Shown: positions 18,285-26,645 of the stretch, piece after piece
Position numbering within the stretch: the stretch's first letter is position 1
Layout of the letters: each line of letters starts with the position of its first letter
Assembly (NCBI GenBank): GCA_001636495.1
Contig: KV440964.1
Span: 2,434,666-2,498,665, forward strand
Origin: Sutcliffiella horikoshii
GTDB taxonomy: Bacteria > Bacillota > Bacilli > Bacillales > Bacillaceae_I
Direction of reading: 5' to 3'
DNA: 64,000 nucleotides
The notes under the pieces: model-generated
Told to the model about the DNA's origin: nothing
What the model saw: the letters and a program-made list of their open reading frames with translations, nothing else
Database searches by the model: none
Program-made: the position numbers and the translations under genes

Positions 18285-18986
18285 ATGAAAAAAGAGCAAT
18301 TTATTGAATTTATGGAAGAGGGAAACCTGACTGTTCCTAAATACTTGTTAAATAATTATGTTAATCTTGGGTTAAATGAAAAAGAATTTTTACTTCTCCT
18401 GCATGTACACTCTTTTGTGGAAAGCGGTATTATTTTTCCAACCCCAATGGAAATCGCAGATAAGATGACGATAGATCCTTCTGAGTGTATGGAAATACTC
18501 CGTCATCTACTTCAAAAAGGGTATGTATCCATCAGTGATGAAATGGATGAGTACTCCATCAAATACGAACGCTATTCTCTCCAACCCCTATGGGAAAAAA
18601 TGATTCACTATATGATGGACCAAAACAAGCAAGTCTCTCAACAGTCGAATCAAGAGCAGGAAATTAATTTATATACAGTATTTGAGCAAGAATTCGGTCG
18701 ACCGTTATCCCCATTTGAATGTGAATCACTAAATATGTGGATGGATCAAGATCATCACGACCCAACCATCATTAAAGCTGCTTTAAGAGAAGCTGTCATA
18801 TCAGGCAAATTGAACTTCCGCTATATTGATCGGATTCTATTCGAATGGAAAAAGAACGGAATTAAAACAATTAACCAGGCAAATGAGTATGGCAAAAAGT
18901 TTCGTAAGAACCAGCAAAAGCCTACTTCTGTTCCACCAAATAAGTCAAGCAACAACACGGTTCCATTTTACAACTGGCTTGATTAA
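18285..18986 (+). CDS. dnaD: Replication initiation protein DnaD
   Basis: A 233-residue primosomal protein that acts with DnaA, DnaB and DnaI in loading the replicative helicase. The N-terminal winged helix DDBH1 spans about 1-100, and the DDBH2 domain about 125-200, including the family motif YIDRILFEWKKNGI near its end. A basic, flexible tail follows. The ATG at 18285 is chosen because it follows GAGAGGTG and aligns with DnaD homologues; the frame is open further upstream, but that part overlaps the asnS terminator. Confidence 0.93.
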   Translation: MKKEQFIEFMEEGNLTVPKYLLNNYVNLGLNEKEFLLLLHVHSFVESGIIFPTPMEIADKMTIDPSECMEILRHLLQKGYVSISDEMDEYSIKYERYSLQPLWEKMIHYMMDQNKQVSQQSNQEQEINLYTVFEQEFGRPLSPFECESLNMWMDQDHHDPTIIKAALREAVISGKLNFRYIDRILFEWKKNGIKTINQANEYGKKFRKNQQKPTSVPPNKSSNNTVPFYNWLD

Positions 18987-18993
18987 ACAACAG

Positions 18994-19028
18994 GGAACAC
19001 GTAATGAAAGAGTTGCGTGTTCCTTTTT
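18994..19028 (+). terminator. Intrinsic terminator after dnaD
   Basis: GGAACACG pairs with CGTGTTCC around a 14-nt loop, then TTTTT. Because it lies upstream of nth, it argues against the long upstream extension of the nth frame; some read-through to nth is still possible. Confidence 0.75.
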
Positions 19029-19065
19029 CTATCAATTAATCAATAGCGAAAGGCAGGACCAACTG

Positions 19066-19719
19066 ATGTTAAACCTGAAACAGATAAAAGAGGTAGTCGA
19101 GATTATGGGCGAAATGTTCCCAGACGCCCATTGTGAATTAAATCATAAAAACCCATTTGAGTTAGTGATTGCGGTTGCACTTTCGGCGCAGTGTACGGAT
19201 GCACTCGTCAACAAAGTGACAAAAAATCTGTTTGAAAAATATCAAAAACCAGAAGACTATCTCGCAGTATCATTGGAAGAACTACAACAAGATATCCGTT
19301 CTATCGGTCTATACAGAAACAAGGCCAAAAACATCCGCAGCCTATGTCAGATGCTTCTTGAAGAGTATGGTGGGGAGGTTCCTAAAGAGAGGGATGAACT
19401 GGTTAAATTGGCGGGGGTGGGAAGAAAAACGGCAAATGTAGTAGTATCTGTAGCCTTTGGTGTACCCGCTATTGCGGTAGATACCCACGTTGAAAGAGTG
19501 AGTAAGCGTCTAGGGATTTGCAAGTGGAAGGATAGTGTGTTGGAAGTAGAGAAAACCTTGATGAGAAAAATTCCGATTGAAGAGTGGTCAGCTACTCATC
19601 ACCGTCTTATCTTCTTTGGCCGCTATCATTGTAAAGCCCAAAACCCTCAATGTGAAAGCTGTCCGTTGCTGGAGATGTGTAGAGAAGGAAAGAAGAGAAT
19701 GAAGAAGAAGGTGGGTTAA
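19066..19719 (+). CDS. nth: Endonuclease III Nth
   Basis: A 217-residue DNA glycosylase/AP lyase of base excision repair acting on oxidised pyrimidines. It has the helix-hairpin-helix LAGVGRKTANVV with catalytic Lys121, catalytic Asp139 in VDTHVERV, and the C-terminal [4Fe-4S] motif C-x6-C-x2-C-x5-C (CKAQNPQCESCPLLEMC). I start at ATG 19066, where family similarity begins (MLNLKQI). The stop overlaps ypoC by one base (TAATG). Confidence 0.96.
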   Translation: MLNLKQIKEVVEIMGEMFPDAHCELNHKNPFELVIAVALSAQCTDALVNKVTKNLFEKYQKPEDYLAVSLEELQQDIRSIGLYRNKAKNIRSLCQMLLEEYGGEVPKERDELVKLAGVGRKTANVVVSVAFGVPAIAVDTHVERVSKRLGICKWKDSVLEVEKTLMRKIPIEEWSATHHRLIFFGRYHCKAQNPQCESCPLLEMCREGKKRMKKKVG

Positions 19720-20219
19720 TGAAGATTCCTGAGGCGTTTGTACATCCTTATTTTTATTCCCAACAGGACTCTATCCAAACCACTCATTTTGATATGGAGG
19801 ATATCATCACCGCTCCATTCAAATATGACATTGCCTACTATCTTGGCGCAGCTCCATATAGTCTTCCATGGGAGAATACAAGCGATAGTATTCCGTTAAT
19901 CCTTATGAGCTGGAAGGCAAAGGAGAGCTTCCTCAATAGCTTGCACGATAAAAGAGATCGGAAAGCAGCGAAGGGCGAGATGATACCTGCCATAGCATGG
20001 TATCTCCAAATGCAGTTTTGGATGAATGGACAGCCTGTCAGAAGTGTGAATGATTGGAAAAGGGACGTTCAGTCTTTGAAATGGAAACCGATGAATGTGG
20101 ATGAGAGGCTTGACTTTATTATAAAAAAACCGGAGTTGTTTCATTCCTTCATTCAATTGCAACAGCTTTTTACGGAGTGCACTAAGCTCTTTTATAAAAG
20201 CAAAGCGTTACAGAAATAA
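19719..20219 (+). CDS. ypoC: YpoC family protein
   Basis: A 166-residue soluble protein, translationally coupled to nth (TAATG), in the same place as B. subtilis ypoC between nth and ponA. It has no signal or membrane segment and no catalytic motif I recognise; the C-terminal half is helical and basic (WLQMQFWMNGQPV, RLDFIIKKPELF). Function unknown. Its TAA stop lies within a 14-bp sequence repeated downstream of a noncoding insertion. Confidence 0.8.
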   Translation: MKIPEAFVHPYFYSQQDSIQTTHFDMEDIITAPFKYDIAYYLGAAPYSLPWENTSDSIPLILMSWKAKESFLNSLHDKRDRKAAKGEMIPAIAWYLQMQFWMNGQPVRSVNDWKRDVQSLKWKPMNVDERLDFIIKKPELFHSFIQLQQLFTECTKLFYKSKALQK

Positions 20220-20409
20220 ACAAAGAGGCATGTTGATCTTCGTTACAGGCGCTTCGCTTTCCGCGGGCGGTCCGGGAGCCTCCTCGGGCTGCGCCCTGCG
20301 GGGTCTCCCATGTCCCTTCCTCCCGCAGGAGTCTGCGCGCCTTTCTCTACGATCAACAGGAGTAGTGCATATTCCTATAGGGTAAAAACCTATCTATAAA
20401 CAAAGAGGC
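20216..20409. repeat. GC-rich intergenic element copy 1 with 14-bp flanking direct repeat
   Basis: The element core, 20231-20358, begins TGTTGATC and ends GATCAACA (8-bp perfect inverted ends). Inside it carries the family segments CGCTTTCCGCGGGCGG, AGCCTCCTCGG, CCTGCGGGGTCTC and CTCCCGCAGGAGTC. ATAAACAAAGAGGC occurs at 20216-20229 and again at 20396-20409, bracketing the core plus a 37-bp tail. Related copies in this window lie at about 45.4, 60.3 and 60.5 kb. No coding capacity is apparent. Confidence 0.8.
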
Positions 20410-20440
20410 TACCATGTATTTGGTAGCCTCTTTGTTTGTT
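20399..20440. terminator. Bidirectional terminator between ypoC and ponA
   Basis: ACAAAGAGGCTACC pairs with GGTAGCCTCTTTGT around an 8-nt loop, with T-rich (plus) and A-rich (minus) flanks. It serves the convergent ponA and ypoC ends. Confidence 0.85.
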
Positions 20441-20443
20441 GTA

Positions 20444-23137
20444 TCAGTCGTTGTCGTCAGAGTCAGAGTCATTGTTATTGCCACGCTGACCCTGTCCGTT
20501 ACGGTTAGTGTTACCTTGTGTATTAGTACCATCTGATTCTTCACCGTCGCCATCTCCAGGTGGCTCTTCGCCATCCCCAGGAGGCTCCTCGCCGTCTCCA
20601 GGCGGCTCTTCGCCATCTCCAGGTGGTTCTTCACCATCTCCAGGTGGTTCTTCACCATCCCCAGGCGGTTCCTCACCATCTCCAGGAGGGGTAGGGATCT
20701 CAGGAATAATGCTTTCATCCTCTTCTTCTACAGCTTCAGGTATTGTCACTGTTTGCGAAGCTGCGTCACTTTTGTTTTCATTGTTTTCATCCTGTACGGC
20801 AATCAGTTCAAATTTGAATGTTGCGCCAGGATCCGGTGACTCTACGACCAATCCAAGATCTTTCGTTTCCGTCAATGGTTGAGGCGAGCCTTCGTTAACT
20901 GCTACGTTAATGACGAAGGTTACACCTTCCTTACGGTCCTCTGGATATTCCCAGTTTAGATTGATGACATTTGCTTCTTCATCATACTGTGCGGTGAAGC
21001 CAGTAGGAGTAGGAAGCTTGTCATATTCTTTAGAGACCTCAGTTGGTTCAGTTCCCTTAACAAAATATTCGTTCGTAATTTGATCAGAAGGAGTAAACTC
21101 GCTCGCTTTTAATGGAGGATTTGATCCTTTCTCGATTGGAACCCGAACGACGCTGTTAGGAACAGGGAAGTCTGCCTTATCTTCGCTTGTAGTGGATATG
21201 TTTTCCATTAGTTGCTTAAAGATGATGCGGGACAAATACTGATCTTGATTCACTCCATCAATAGGGCGCAAATAATTATCTTCGCCAGTTCTTCTGAATC
21301 CAGTCCAAACTGCTGCTGTATAGGTAGGAGTGTAACCTGCAAACCATGTACTAGGGACTCCGCCATTTGGAATACCAAATTCATTGATGGTATCTTTTGA
21401 AAAGTTGGTGGTTCCTGATTTACCGGCAATATTTAACCCAGACACGTTAGCAGCGGTAGCTAGGCCGCTACGAACGGAAGTTTTCAGCATATCTGTAATC
21501 ATAAAGGCGGTAGAGTCTTTCATTACCACTTCTGATTCTTTACTTAGATTAACACTTGTACCGTCTTGGAAGACAACTTTGGTTACAGCAAATGGTTCTG
21601 TGTAAACCCCGCCACTACCGAAAGAGCTGTACGCTCCAGCCATTTGAAGAGGGGAGACACCATTAGTAAATCCACCAATTGCATAAGCCTCGTTAATCTC
21701 TTCCTCAAGAGGGATGCCCAATTTAACGGCAAAATCACGAGCGCGGTCAAGGCCTACTTCTTGCAGAGCTTTCAAAGCAGGTATATTTCGGGAGTCAGCC
21801 AAATGCTGTCTCATGCTAAGAAACCCTTTATGTTTGTTATCCCAGTTGTTCAATTCTGTACCAGACGAATACTTATATGGTTCATCATTAATCTGGTGGT
21901 ATGTGGACCAATCTAGGTATTCTATCGCAGGAGCATAGTCAAGGATCGGCTTGATTGCGGATGCCGGCTGAACCTTGATGCCGGTTGCATAGTTTGTACC
22001 TGTCTTCATATGGTTCCGTCCGCCACCTATCGCGCGGATTTCACCACTTTGCGTATCAATTAAAGCAATACCAGCTTGATAATCTTCATTTTCTAGATGT
22101 GGAATACCACTTTCATCAGACAAAAGATACTCCACTTGCTCTTGGGCATTTACATCCAGCGTTGTATAAATTTCCAATCCGTCTGCTTGAGGATCTACAT
22201 CACCAAGTTGGTCGGATAGTTCATCAATAACCCGATCAATAAATGCATTGTATTTATTGGAGTAATTTGTTTTTTCCACATCGTCTGCCAAAGTCGAATC
22301 TACAGGTGTCGCTCTGGCATCATCTGCTTCTTCCTGTGTGATCTTGCCATGCTTCACCATAAGGCTAAGGACGATATTACGTCGTTTTTCAGCATTTTCC
22401 GGGTTTGTTACAGGGTTGTAGCTATTCGGACTTTGAGGAAGTCCGGCAAGCATTGCAGCCTCATGCAGCTCCAGTTCGTCCAATGATTTGCCATAGTAGT
22501 TTTTTGCAGCATTTGAGATGCCATATGCATAGTTTGAGAAGTAAATACGGTTTAAGTACATCTCCAGTATTTCGTCCTTGGTAAAACGGGATTCCAGTTG
22601 ATAGGCCAAGTAGAATTCCTGCGCCTTACGTTTCAACGTCTTATCAGTTGATAGGAAAGACAGTTTAACGAGCTGTTGCGTAATGGTACTACCACCTTCA
22701 GAACCAAATCCTCTAGTGACGTTCGCCAATACAGCTCCGGCAAGTCGTCGGTAGTCTACTCCGTTATGTTCATAGAAACGGACATCCTCTGTCGCAAGGA
22801 ATGCATCTTTTACAAGATCAGGAATATCATCCGAATCAACATACTCTCGTGCTTCATGACCTCCGATTTCTGCAGCAAGCTCCCCATCCATTCCATAAAC
22901 TTTAGATGGTACAGGGACTTTAAGAAGCGTTTCATCTAGCGGTGGGGTGCTTTGCACATAATAAGCGAAAGTTCCAATACCGGTAAGTAATCCTACAATT
23001 CCAATAATAAGTGCAGATAAAAATATTTTTTTGAAAAGCCCTTTCTTGGAACTTTTTTTCTTTGTTCCATTTTTGGCATTTCTTTCTTCTTCCATTGCTC
23101 TTCTTCTCTGTTCTCTTGATTGATACTTTTCAGTCAT
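20444..23137 (-). CDS. ponA: Class A penicillin-binding protein PBP1 (PonA)
   Basis: An 897-residue bifunctional peptidoglycan synthase. It has a basic cytoplasmic tail, a transmembrane helix (about 33-55), and a GT51 glycosyltransferase domain with ATEDVRFYEHNGVDYRRLAGA and GGSTITQQLVK. The transpeptidase has the SxxK-type motif in QPASAIKP, SRN in ADSRNIPA, and KSGTTN. A fibronectin-III-like module lies at about 695-800. The tail has seven GDGEEPP repeats (about residues 812-860) and ends in a Gly/Asn/Asp-rich region. It follows recU by 45 bp as in B. subtilis. The Pro/Glu/Gly tail is probably a flexible extracellular linker. Confidence 0.95.
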   Translation of the reverse strand: MTEKYQSREQRRRAMEEERNAKNGTKKKSSKKGLFKKIFLSALIIGIVGLLTGIGTFAYYVQSTPPLDETLLKVPVPSKVYGMDGELAAEIGGHEAREYVDSDDIPDLVKDAFLATEDVRFYEHNGVDYRRLAGAVLANVTRGFGSEGGSTITQQLVKLSFLSTDKTLKRKAQEFYLAYQLESRFTKDEILEMYLNRIYFSNYAYGISNAAKNYYGKSLDELELHEAAMLAGLPQSPNSYNPVTNPENAEKRRNIVLSLMVKHGKITQEEADDARATPVDSTLADDVEKTNYSNKYNAFIDRVIDELSDQLGDVDPQADGLEIYTTLDVNAQEQVEYLLSDESGIPHLENEDYQAGIALIDTQSGEIRAIGGGRNHMKTGTNYATGIKVQPASAIKPILDYAPAIEYLDWSTYHQINDEPYKYSSGTELNNWDNKHKGFLSMRQHLADSRNIPALKALQEVGLDRARDFAVKLGIPLEEEINEAYAIGGFTNGVSPLQMAGAYSSFGSGGVYTEPFAVTKVVFQDGTSVNLSKESEVVMKDSTAFMITDMLKTSVRSGLATAANVSGLNIAGKSGTTNFSKDTINEFGIPNGGVPSTWFAGYTPTYTAAVWTGFRRTGEDNYLRPIDGVNQDQYLSRIIFKQLMENISTTSEDKADFPVPNSVVRVPIEKGSNPPLKASEFTPSDQITNEYFVKGTEPTEVSKEYDKLPTPTGFTAQYDEEANVINLNWEYPEDRKEGVTFVINVAVNEGSPQPLTETKDLGLVVESPDPGATFKFELIAVQDENNENKSDAASQTVTIPEAVEEEDESIIPEIPTPPGDGEEPPGDGEEPPGDGEEPPGDGEEPPGDGEEPPGDGEEPPGDGDGEESDGTNTQGNTNRNGQGQRGNNNDSDSDDND
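20558..20704 (-). repeat. 21-bp minisatellite within ponA
   Basis: Seven tandem 21-bp units encode GDGEEPP. Third-codon positions vary between units (for example GGC/GGT/GGA Gly codons), showing the repeat is not newly expanded. The opposite strand gives a false SPSPGGS open frame. Confidence 0.9.
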
Positions 23138-23182
23138 CTTTCAGACCTGCCTTTCTTTACTCATACAGATATTCCAGGGCTT

Positions 23183-23779
23183 TTAATAATACATGTCAAT
23201 AATTTTAATATAATCGATTCTAGGCTGGTAGCCTTGTGGAATTAAGTATCCATCACGTTCCACCTCTAGTTTAGTAATAGACTTTCTTTCCCCGGATTCT
23301 TTCCTTTCCCAATAATGAAATAATTTCTCAGCTGGTAGCAGGTACACTTCATTAAAAAGACGGAACATTAATATGACGAAACAGATTCCATTTTGTTTCA
23401 CAACCTGTCGCATATGTTGAATCTGATGTTCATGGAAGTTTTGAAGGGGGAAGGAGGTCTTGTTCTTTGTCTCCTTCGCTTCAAAGTCGATATATTTCCC
23501 TTTATATACCCCATTGAAGTCTGTAGTTGACGCCTGTTTGAAATAGGCTTCCTTAATGACGGCTGCACTTCTTTTCGGATAATGAACGTCTACTATCTGG
23601 ATGGGTGTAGGCTTTTTATGGACAACCGCTAATCCCTGATGAAGATAATACAAATTGGAATCATGCAAATCATCCTCTAAACTCATTCCTCTGTTACCGT
23701 ACAAAGTAGGACCAGTCTTTTTGGAAGGTGTACTGCCATTTGCCTGAAATACCTTACCGTTTGGGTAACGGATATTCAT
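23183..23779 (-). CDS. recU: Holliday junction resolvase RecU
   Basis: A 198-residue endonuclease that resolves four-way junctions in recombination and chromosome segregation. It has the N-terminal [15 protein letters not shown] motif and the PD-(D/E)xK core: Asp in [11 protein letters not shown] and ExK in IDFEAKETK, with the later [10 protein letters not shown] segment. RBS is AGAGGGGGAAA. It is the promoter-proximal gene of the recU-ponA pair. Confidence 0.96.
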   Translation of the reverse strand: MNIRYPNGKVFQANGSTPSKKTGPTLYGNRGMSLEDDLHDSNLYYLHQGLAVVHKKPTPIQIVDVHYPKRSAAVIKEAYFKQASTTDFNGVYKGKYIDFEAKETKNKTSFPLQNFHEHQIQHMRQVVKQNGICFVILMFRLFNEVYLLPAEKLFHYWERKESGERKSITKLEVERDGYLIPQGYQPRIDYIKIIDMYY

Positions 23780-23810
23780 AAATTTCCCCCTCTAGACTAA
23801 AACTAATCTT

Positions 23811-23840
23811 ATATTAGAAAAAAACGTCATCTTTTTGTAA
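23811..23840 (-). promoter_or_regulatory. Candidate sigma-A promoter of recU-ponA
   Basis: Read on the minus strand, TTACAA (23835-23840) and TAATAT (23811-23816) are separated by 18 bp. The divergent yppC gene begins about 30 bp away. Confidence 0.5.
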
Positions 23841-23872
23841 TCTTTGTTACTTATTGTAGATGAAAGGAGACA

Positions 23873-24892
23873 ATGGCATTGGAGCATGTTTCTCTCTATG
23901 TGCAAATAGAAGAAAGAAGGGAGAAGTACAGATACTCCTTTCAAGAAAATAAGTTTATCACTACTATTAAAAAAAATACAGCAAAATACAATATCGATAA
24001 TATCTCCCGTACCAAGGCTTATGCGGCCTTTTATAATAGGAATCCTGAGATAAGGTGGGCCTTTTTGGCCAGTATGGTATCTCGCAATGCCGGATGGAAT
24101 ATGACGGACCTTCAAGGAAGGTGGTTTGCTCTTGCTTTGGAGTGGCAAAAGCGTTTTCCGATTTTCCTAACTTATGAAATGGCCAATTGGTTGATTTTTA
24201 ATGATGCTTTTCCACAATTATTACTATACGAATTATCCATCTATTATAACAAACCACTATTTCATTTATTGAAAGAATTTAACGTTTCATGTTTCATGGA
24301 AGCAGAATGGCAATACTTCTGGGAAACGGGGGATAAGGAGAGGCTAGTTACTTCCTTGATTATCAACGAACAAAATCTGATACAAGAACCGGTTTTACAT
24401 AACAAAAGGTTGAAAAGAAAGGTATTTGGTACAAGTGTATATGTATTTCAGGACTTGGGACATTTTAGTTGTGTTATTTTTCCGACACTTGATGGAAGAC
24501 TTTATGGTTACTCTGTTCATGGTTTTCAAAAGCTTGATAATCGAATCGAACTTGGAAAGAAGTTGGCATCTCTTTTGTTTTCCGATGAAGTAAACGATTC
24601 ATTTTATAACTTCTCATTAAAAACGGAACATACTGGATCCCGCTTTGACTATGAACAATACTTACATGAAGGTTTATATAGGGAAACTCCTATTTTAAGG
24701 GGGGTCTATCCGATTATTTCACATGCAAAGGTGAAAGCTAAGGATGATTGGGTTTTCGGACAGGCTAAACATATTTCGAAATGGAGAAGTCCTGTTTCTA
24801 CAGTAATAAGCAAAGAAATGGACATTACAAAATGGTTTGTTCACAAACAACATCAGATGCACAGCTTGATTGCATTGAAAAATTGGCTATAG
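23873..24892 (+). CDS. yppC: YppC, DUF2515 family protein
   Basis: A 339-residue soluble protein divergent from recU, in the same place as B. subtilis yppC. The motifs RTKAYAAFYNRNPEIRWAFLASMVSRNAGWNMTDL and a Trp/Tyr-rich C-terminal half characterise DUF2515. No enzymatic motif is recognised. RBS is AAAGGAG, five bases before ATG. It is followed by a bidirectional terminator shared with sspM. Confidence 0.8.
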   Translation: MALEHVSLYVQIEERREKYRYSFQENKFITTIKKNTAKYNIDNISRTKAYAAFYNRNPEIRWAFLASMVSRNAGWNMTDLQGRWFALALEWQKRFPIFLTYEMANWLIFNDAFPQLLLYELSIYYNKPLFHLLKEFNVSCFMEAEWQYFWETGDKERLVTSLIINEQNLIQEPVLHNKRLKRKVFGTSVYVFQDLGHFSCVIFPTLDGRLYGYSVHGFQKLDNRIELGKKLASLLFSDEVNDSFYNFSLKTEHTGSRFDYEQYLHEGLYRETPILRGVYPIISHAKVKAKDDWVFGQAKHISKWRSPVSTVISKEMDITKWFVHKQHQMHSLIALKNWL

Positions 24893-24893
24893 A

Positions 24894-24926
24894 AAACAGC
24901 TCCCCTTGAAAGGAGCTGTTTTTATG
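24894..24926. terminator. Bidirectional terminator between yppC and sspM
   Basis: AAACAGCTCC pairs with GGAGCTGTTT around an 8-nt loop, with T residues on the plus side and A residues on the other. Confidence 0.85.
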
Positions 24927-24935
24927 TTTCGTACA

Positions 24936-25043
24936 TCATGTTGAAGGGCGGTTTGGCCCCTTTAGCTTTTTGTCTTCTTGCCCTGGTGCGCTTTCCACTT
25001 GATTTTTACGTTGTTGTTGTTGGTTTTTCTGTTGTTTGGACAT
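24936..25043 (-). CDS. sspM: Small acid-soluble spore protein SspM
   Basis: A 35-residue Gln/Lys-rich peptide (MSKQQKNQQQQRKNQ...) ending KKLKGPNRPST. The ending matches the B. subtilis SspM ending KKLGGPNRPST, and the gene lies next to yppC as in that species. The open frame extends upstream, but the start at 25043 has an excellent AAGGAGGAGGT RBS. Minor SASPs of this type are made in the forespore; I did not find a convincing sigma-G promoter. Confidence 0.85.
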   Translation of the reverse strand: MSKQQKNQQQQRKNQVESAPGQEDKKLKGPNRPST

Positions 25044-25234
25044 GGTCAGACCTCCTCCTTGCTTTTTGATTCCATTGTATTTTTTACTAATTGGTGTGTA
25101 ATCATGCGAAAAATGGTAGAGGATTTGCAAATAAACACTTTCTTTGACGAATTAGTTCTAGTTTTGTCACACAGGAAGGTAGAAGGACAGGCACGACGAA
25201 ATTATATATTAACAAAGTATGGAGGGGATTTCGT

Positions 25235-25495
25235 ATGTCCAACAATGTATTGGTTTCCAGAAGTGAGATTACGGACTTGTTCCATGAAATGATGCTTCAA
25301 ATGGATGTATTGGAGGAGACGATGTCAAGTTCACTTAAAATAGAGCGAGAAGAAATGGAAGAGGTAATGAAACACCAGATCAATCGCTTGCATGTTACGT
25401 TGGATGAAGTGGAAAAAGTGATGGCTGAACATCGTATGTCAAAAGTGCAAGCCCCAAAAGCAATCAACTTTAATGAGAGTGCTTACTCTGTGTAA
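25235..25495 (+). CDS. yppD: YppD-like small protein
   Basis: An 86-residue protein, mostly one acidic helical stretch (VLEETMSSSLKIEREEMEEVMKHQ), possibly a coiled coil. RBS GGAGGGG precedes ATG. It is assigned to yppD by position between sspM and yppE; sequence recognition is weak. Function unknown. The 190-bp gap upstream holds no other gene that I can see. Confidence 0.55.
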   Translation: MSNNVLVSRSEITDLFHEMMLQMDVLEETMSSSLKIEREEMEEVMKHQINRLHVTLDEVEKVMAEHRMSKVQAPKAINFNESAYSV

Positions 25496-25534
25496 GAAGT
25501 TATGGTAATATGTATTGCTAGAGGTGAAGGTAAA

Positions 25535-25897
25535 ATGTCTGGCAATCAGAAGAGTGTTGAAAAACAATCTGCTCAAATTTTGGACTACTTGGACAGGGTG
25601 GAAGAAATCTTTCATTCATCCAGAGTCAAGAATGAAGATCCCGATTTTTTTCATACGGTCAAGCCCTTTGCGGACGAAGTGTATGTAACGGTTCAGCAAT
25701 GGGAAAAGACTGTTAAAGAGTGGATTTTGGCGGAACAGCCAAAGTACATCCATACCCAACAGATAGATAGCACAGTTGAAAACATAAACATGGTTACAGT
25801 GCAGTGTTTTTATCCTGATACGCGTGAAAAACGTTTCAAGGGCATGATCCAATCCATTAGATATGTTTTGAATGATACCCTATCTAAAATAAAATGA
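25535..25897 (+). CDS. yppE: YppE family protein (DUF1798)
   Basis: A 120-residue helical protein whose start is fixed by AGAGGTGAAGG before ATG 25535; an upstream GTG at 25502 in the same frame lacks an RBS. The pattern DFFHTVKPFADEVYVTVQQWE and the C-terminal RFKGMIQSIRYVLNDTL match the YppE four-helix family. Function unknown. It converges on a minus-strand small gene across a shared terminator. Confidence 0.75.
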   Translation: MSGNQKSVEKQSAQILDYLDRVEEIFHSSRVKNEDPDFFHTVKPFADEVYVTVQQWEKTVKEWILAEQPKYIHTQQIDSTVENINMVTVQCFYPDTREKRFKGMIQSIRYVLNDTLSKIK

Positions 25898-25901
25898 TGG
25901 T

Positions 25902-25942
25902 GAAGCCTGGCCAGGGAATAGGTCAGGCTTCATCGTTTTTTT
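25902..25942. terminator. Bidirectional terminator between yppE and the 55-residue gene
   Basis: GAAGCCTGGCC and GGTCAGGCTTC form a long stem followed by TTTTTTT at 25935-25942, overlapping the stop codon of the opposing gene. Confidence 0.85.
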
Positions 25943-26108
25943 ATGAGCGATCCTTTTCGGCTTTGTTGCTTACGGGTGGATCCTCAGCAGTTGCTACAGG
26001 CTCAATTGCATACTCCACCTTTTCAAAAACCTTTTTCTCAGCAGGTTTTGCACCTATTGTTGGTTCATGCCCTTTTTTCTTGTGGTTAAAGCTTTTTCCA
26101 CGACTCAT
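25941..26108 (-). CDS. Small hydrophilic protein of unknown function
   Basis: A 55-residue Lys-rich protein (MSRGKSFNHKKKGHEP..., ending NKAEKDRS). A strong AAGGAGGGAAAG RBS precedes ATG 26108, and a terminator overlaps its stop, which supports a real gene. Composition (Lys, Glu, Pro, no Cys) resembles minor spore proteins, and all its neighbours are sporulation-linked, but I recognise no family. Confidence 0.65.
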   Translation of the reverse strand: MSRGKSFNHKKKGHEPTIGAKPAEKKVFEKVEYAIEPVATAEDPPVSNKAEKDRS

Positions 26109-26175
26109 CTCTTTCCCTCCTTTACTTCACTTAGCTTTCCACACAAATGTATTTCTCATTACTATCCACAAATAA

Positions 26176-26202
26176 AAAGAGACCATAAAAGGTCTCAAGG
26201 TA
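26176..26202 (-). terminator. Terminator downstream of yppF
   Basis: On the minus strand GAGACC pairs with GGTCTC around TTTTAT, followed by TTTTTATTT. Confidence 0.7.
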
Positions 26203-26212
26203 ATAGGCAGTA

Positions 26213-26416
26213 TTATGTTAATTCTAAAATATCTTCAAATGTATTAGGCGGAACAGCACCTTTTGCTTCCAGTTCACGAATCAGATTGCGAAAATGACCT
26301 ATTGTCAAGTCTCCTCGAAGATAAAGCTGTCTGGCAAAATCCATTAACTCGTTGTGTTCCATCGGTTCATAGCTTTTACAAGCGACAAATTTGTGACGCA
26401 ACTCTTCTAGTACCAT
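26213..26416 (-). CDS. yppF: YppF family protein
   Basis: A 67-residue protein starting MVLEELRHKFV, with LMDFARQLYLRGDLTIGHFRNLIRELEAKGA, the conserved YppF pattern (compare the YIxGxLSINEYRNIIRDLE region of the B. subtilis protein). GGGGGGAT precedes ATG 26416; the open frame reaches 26467 but without an RBS. Function unknown; it is divergent from yppG. Confidence 0.75.
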   Translation of the reverse strand: MVLEELRHKFVACKSYEPMEHNELMDFARQLYLRGDLTIGHFRNLIRELEAKGAVPPNTFEDILELT

Positions 26417-26531
26417 CCAAATCCCCCCACTTTTGAAGTTAGTTTTATGATAGCACGCAATCATCATTTTTCTTGTTTTTTAAAAAATGAAACTTCCGAC
26501 AAATAAAGACGAATTTTGCAAATTAGATTAG

Positions 26532-26565
26532 ACGATTTCCCTTCGAAAGGGAATCGTTTTCTACA
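26532..26565 (+). other. Terminator-like hairpin in the yppF-yppG divergent region
   Basis: ACGATT-TCCCTT / AAGGGA-ATCGT forms an 11-bp stem with one bulge, followed by TTTTCTAC. It lies upstream of the yppG promoter and is not downstream of any plus-strand gene. Confidence 0.5.
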
Positions 26566-26588
26566 TTGTTTGAGTGATCCTAATAGGC

Positions 26589-26616
26589 ACCTTTCCTGGG
26601 TCGTGTTCATATGTTA
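26589..26616 (+). promoter_or_regulatory. Candidate sigma-K promoter of yppG
   Basis: AC at 26589-26590, a 17-bp spacer and CATATGTTA at 26608-26616 fit the sigma-K consensus (AC, 16-17 bp, CATANNNTA) without mismatch, 30 bp before the yppG start. Confidence 0.6.
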
Positions 26617-26645
26617 TGTATAGCTAGAAAAGAGGAGGGGTTTGA

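Noticed and set aside
18826-19065. Long N-terminal extension of nth
   Set aside because: It overlaps dnaD and its terminator; Nth similarity begins at 19066.
20508-20882. Plus-strand open frame rich in SPSPGGS
   Set aside because: It is the antisense reading of the GDGEEPP minisatellite in ponA.
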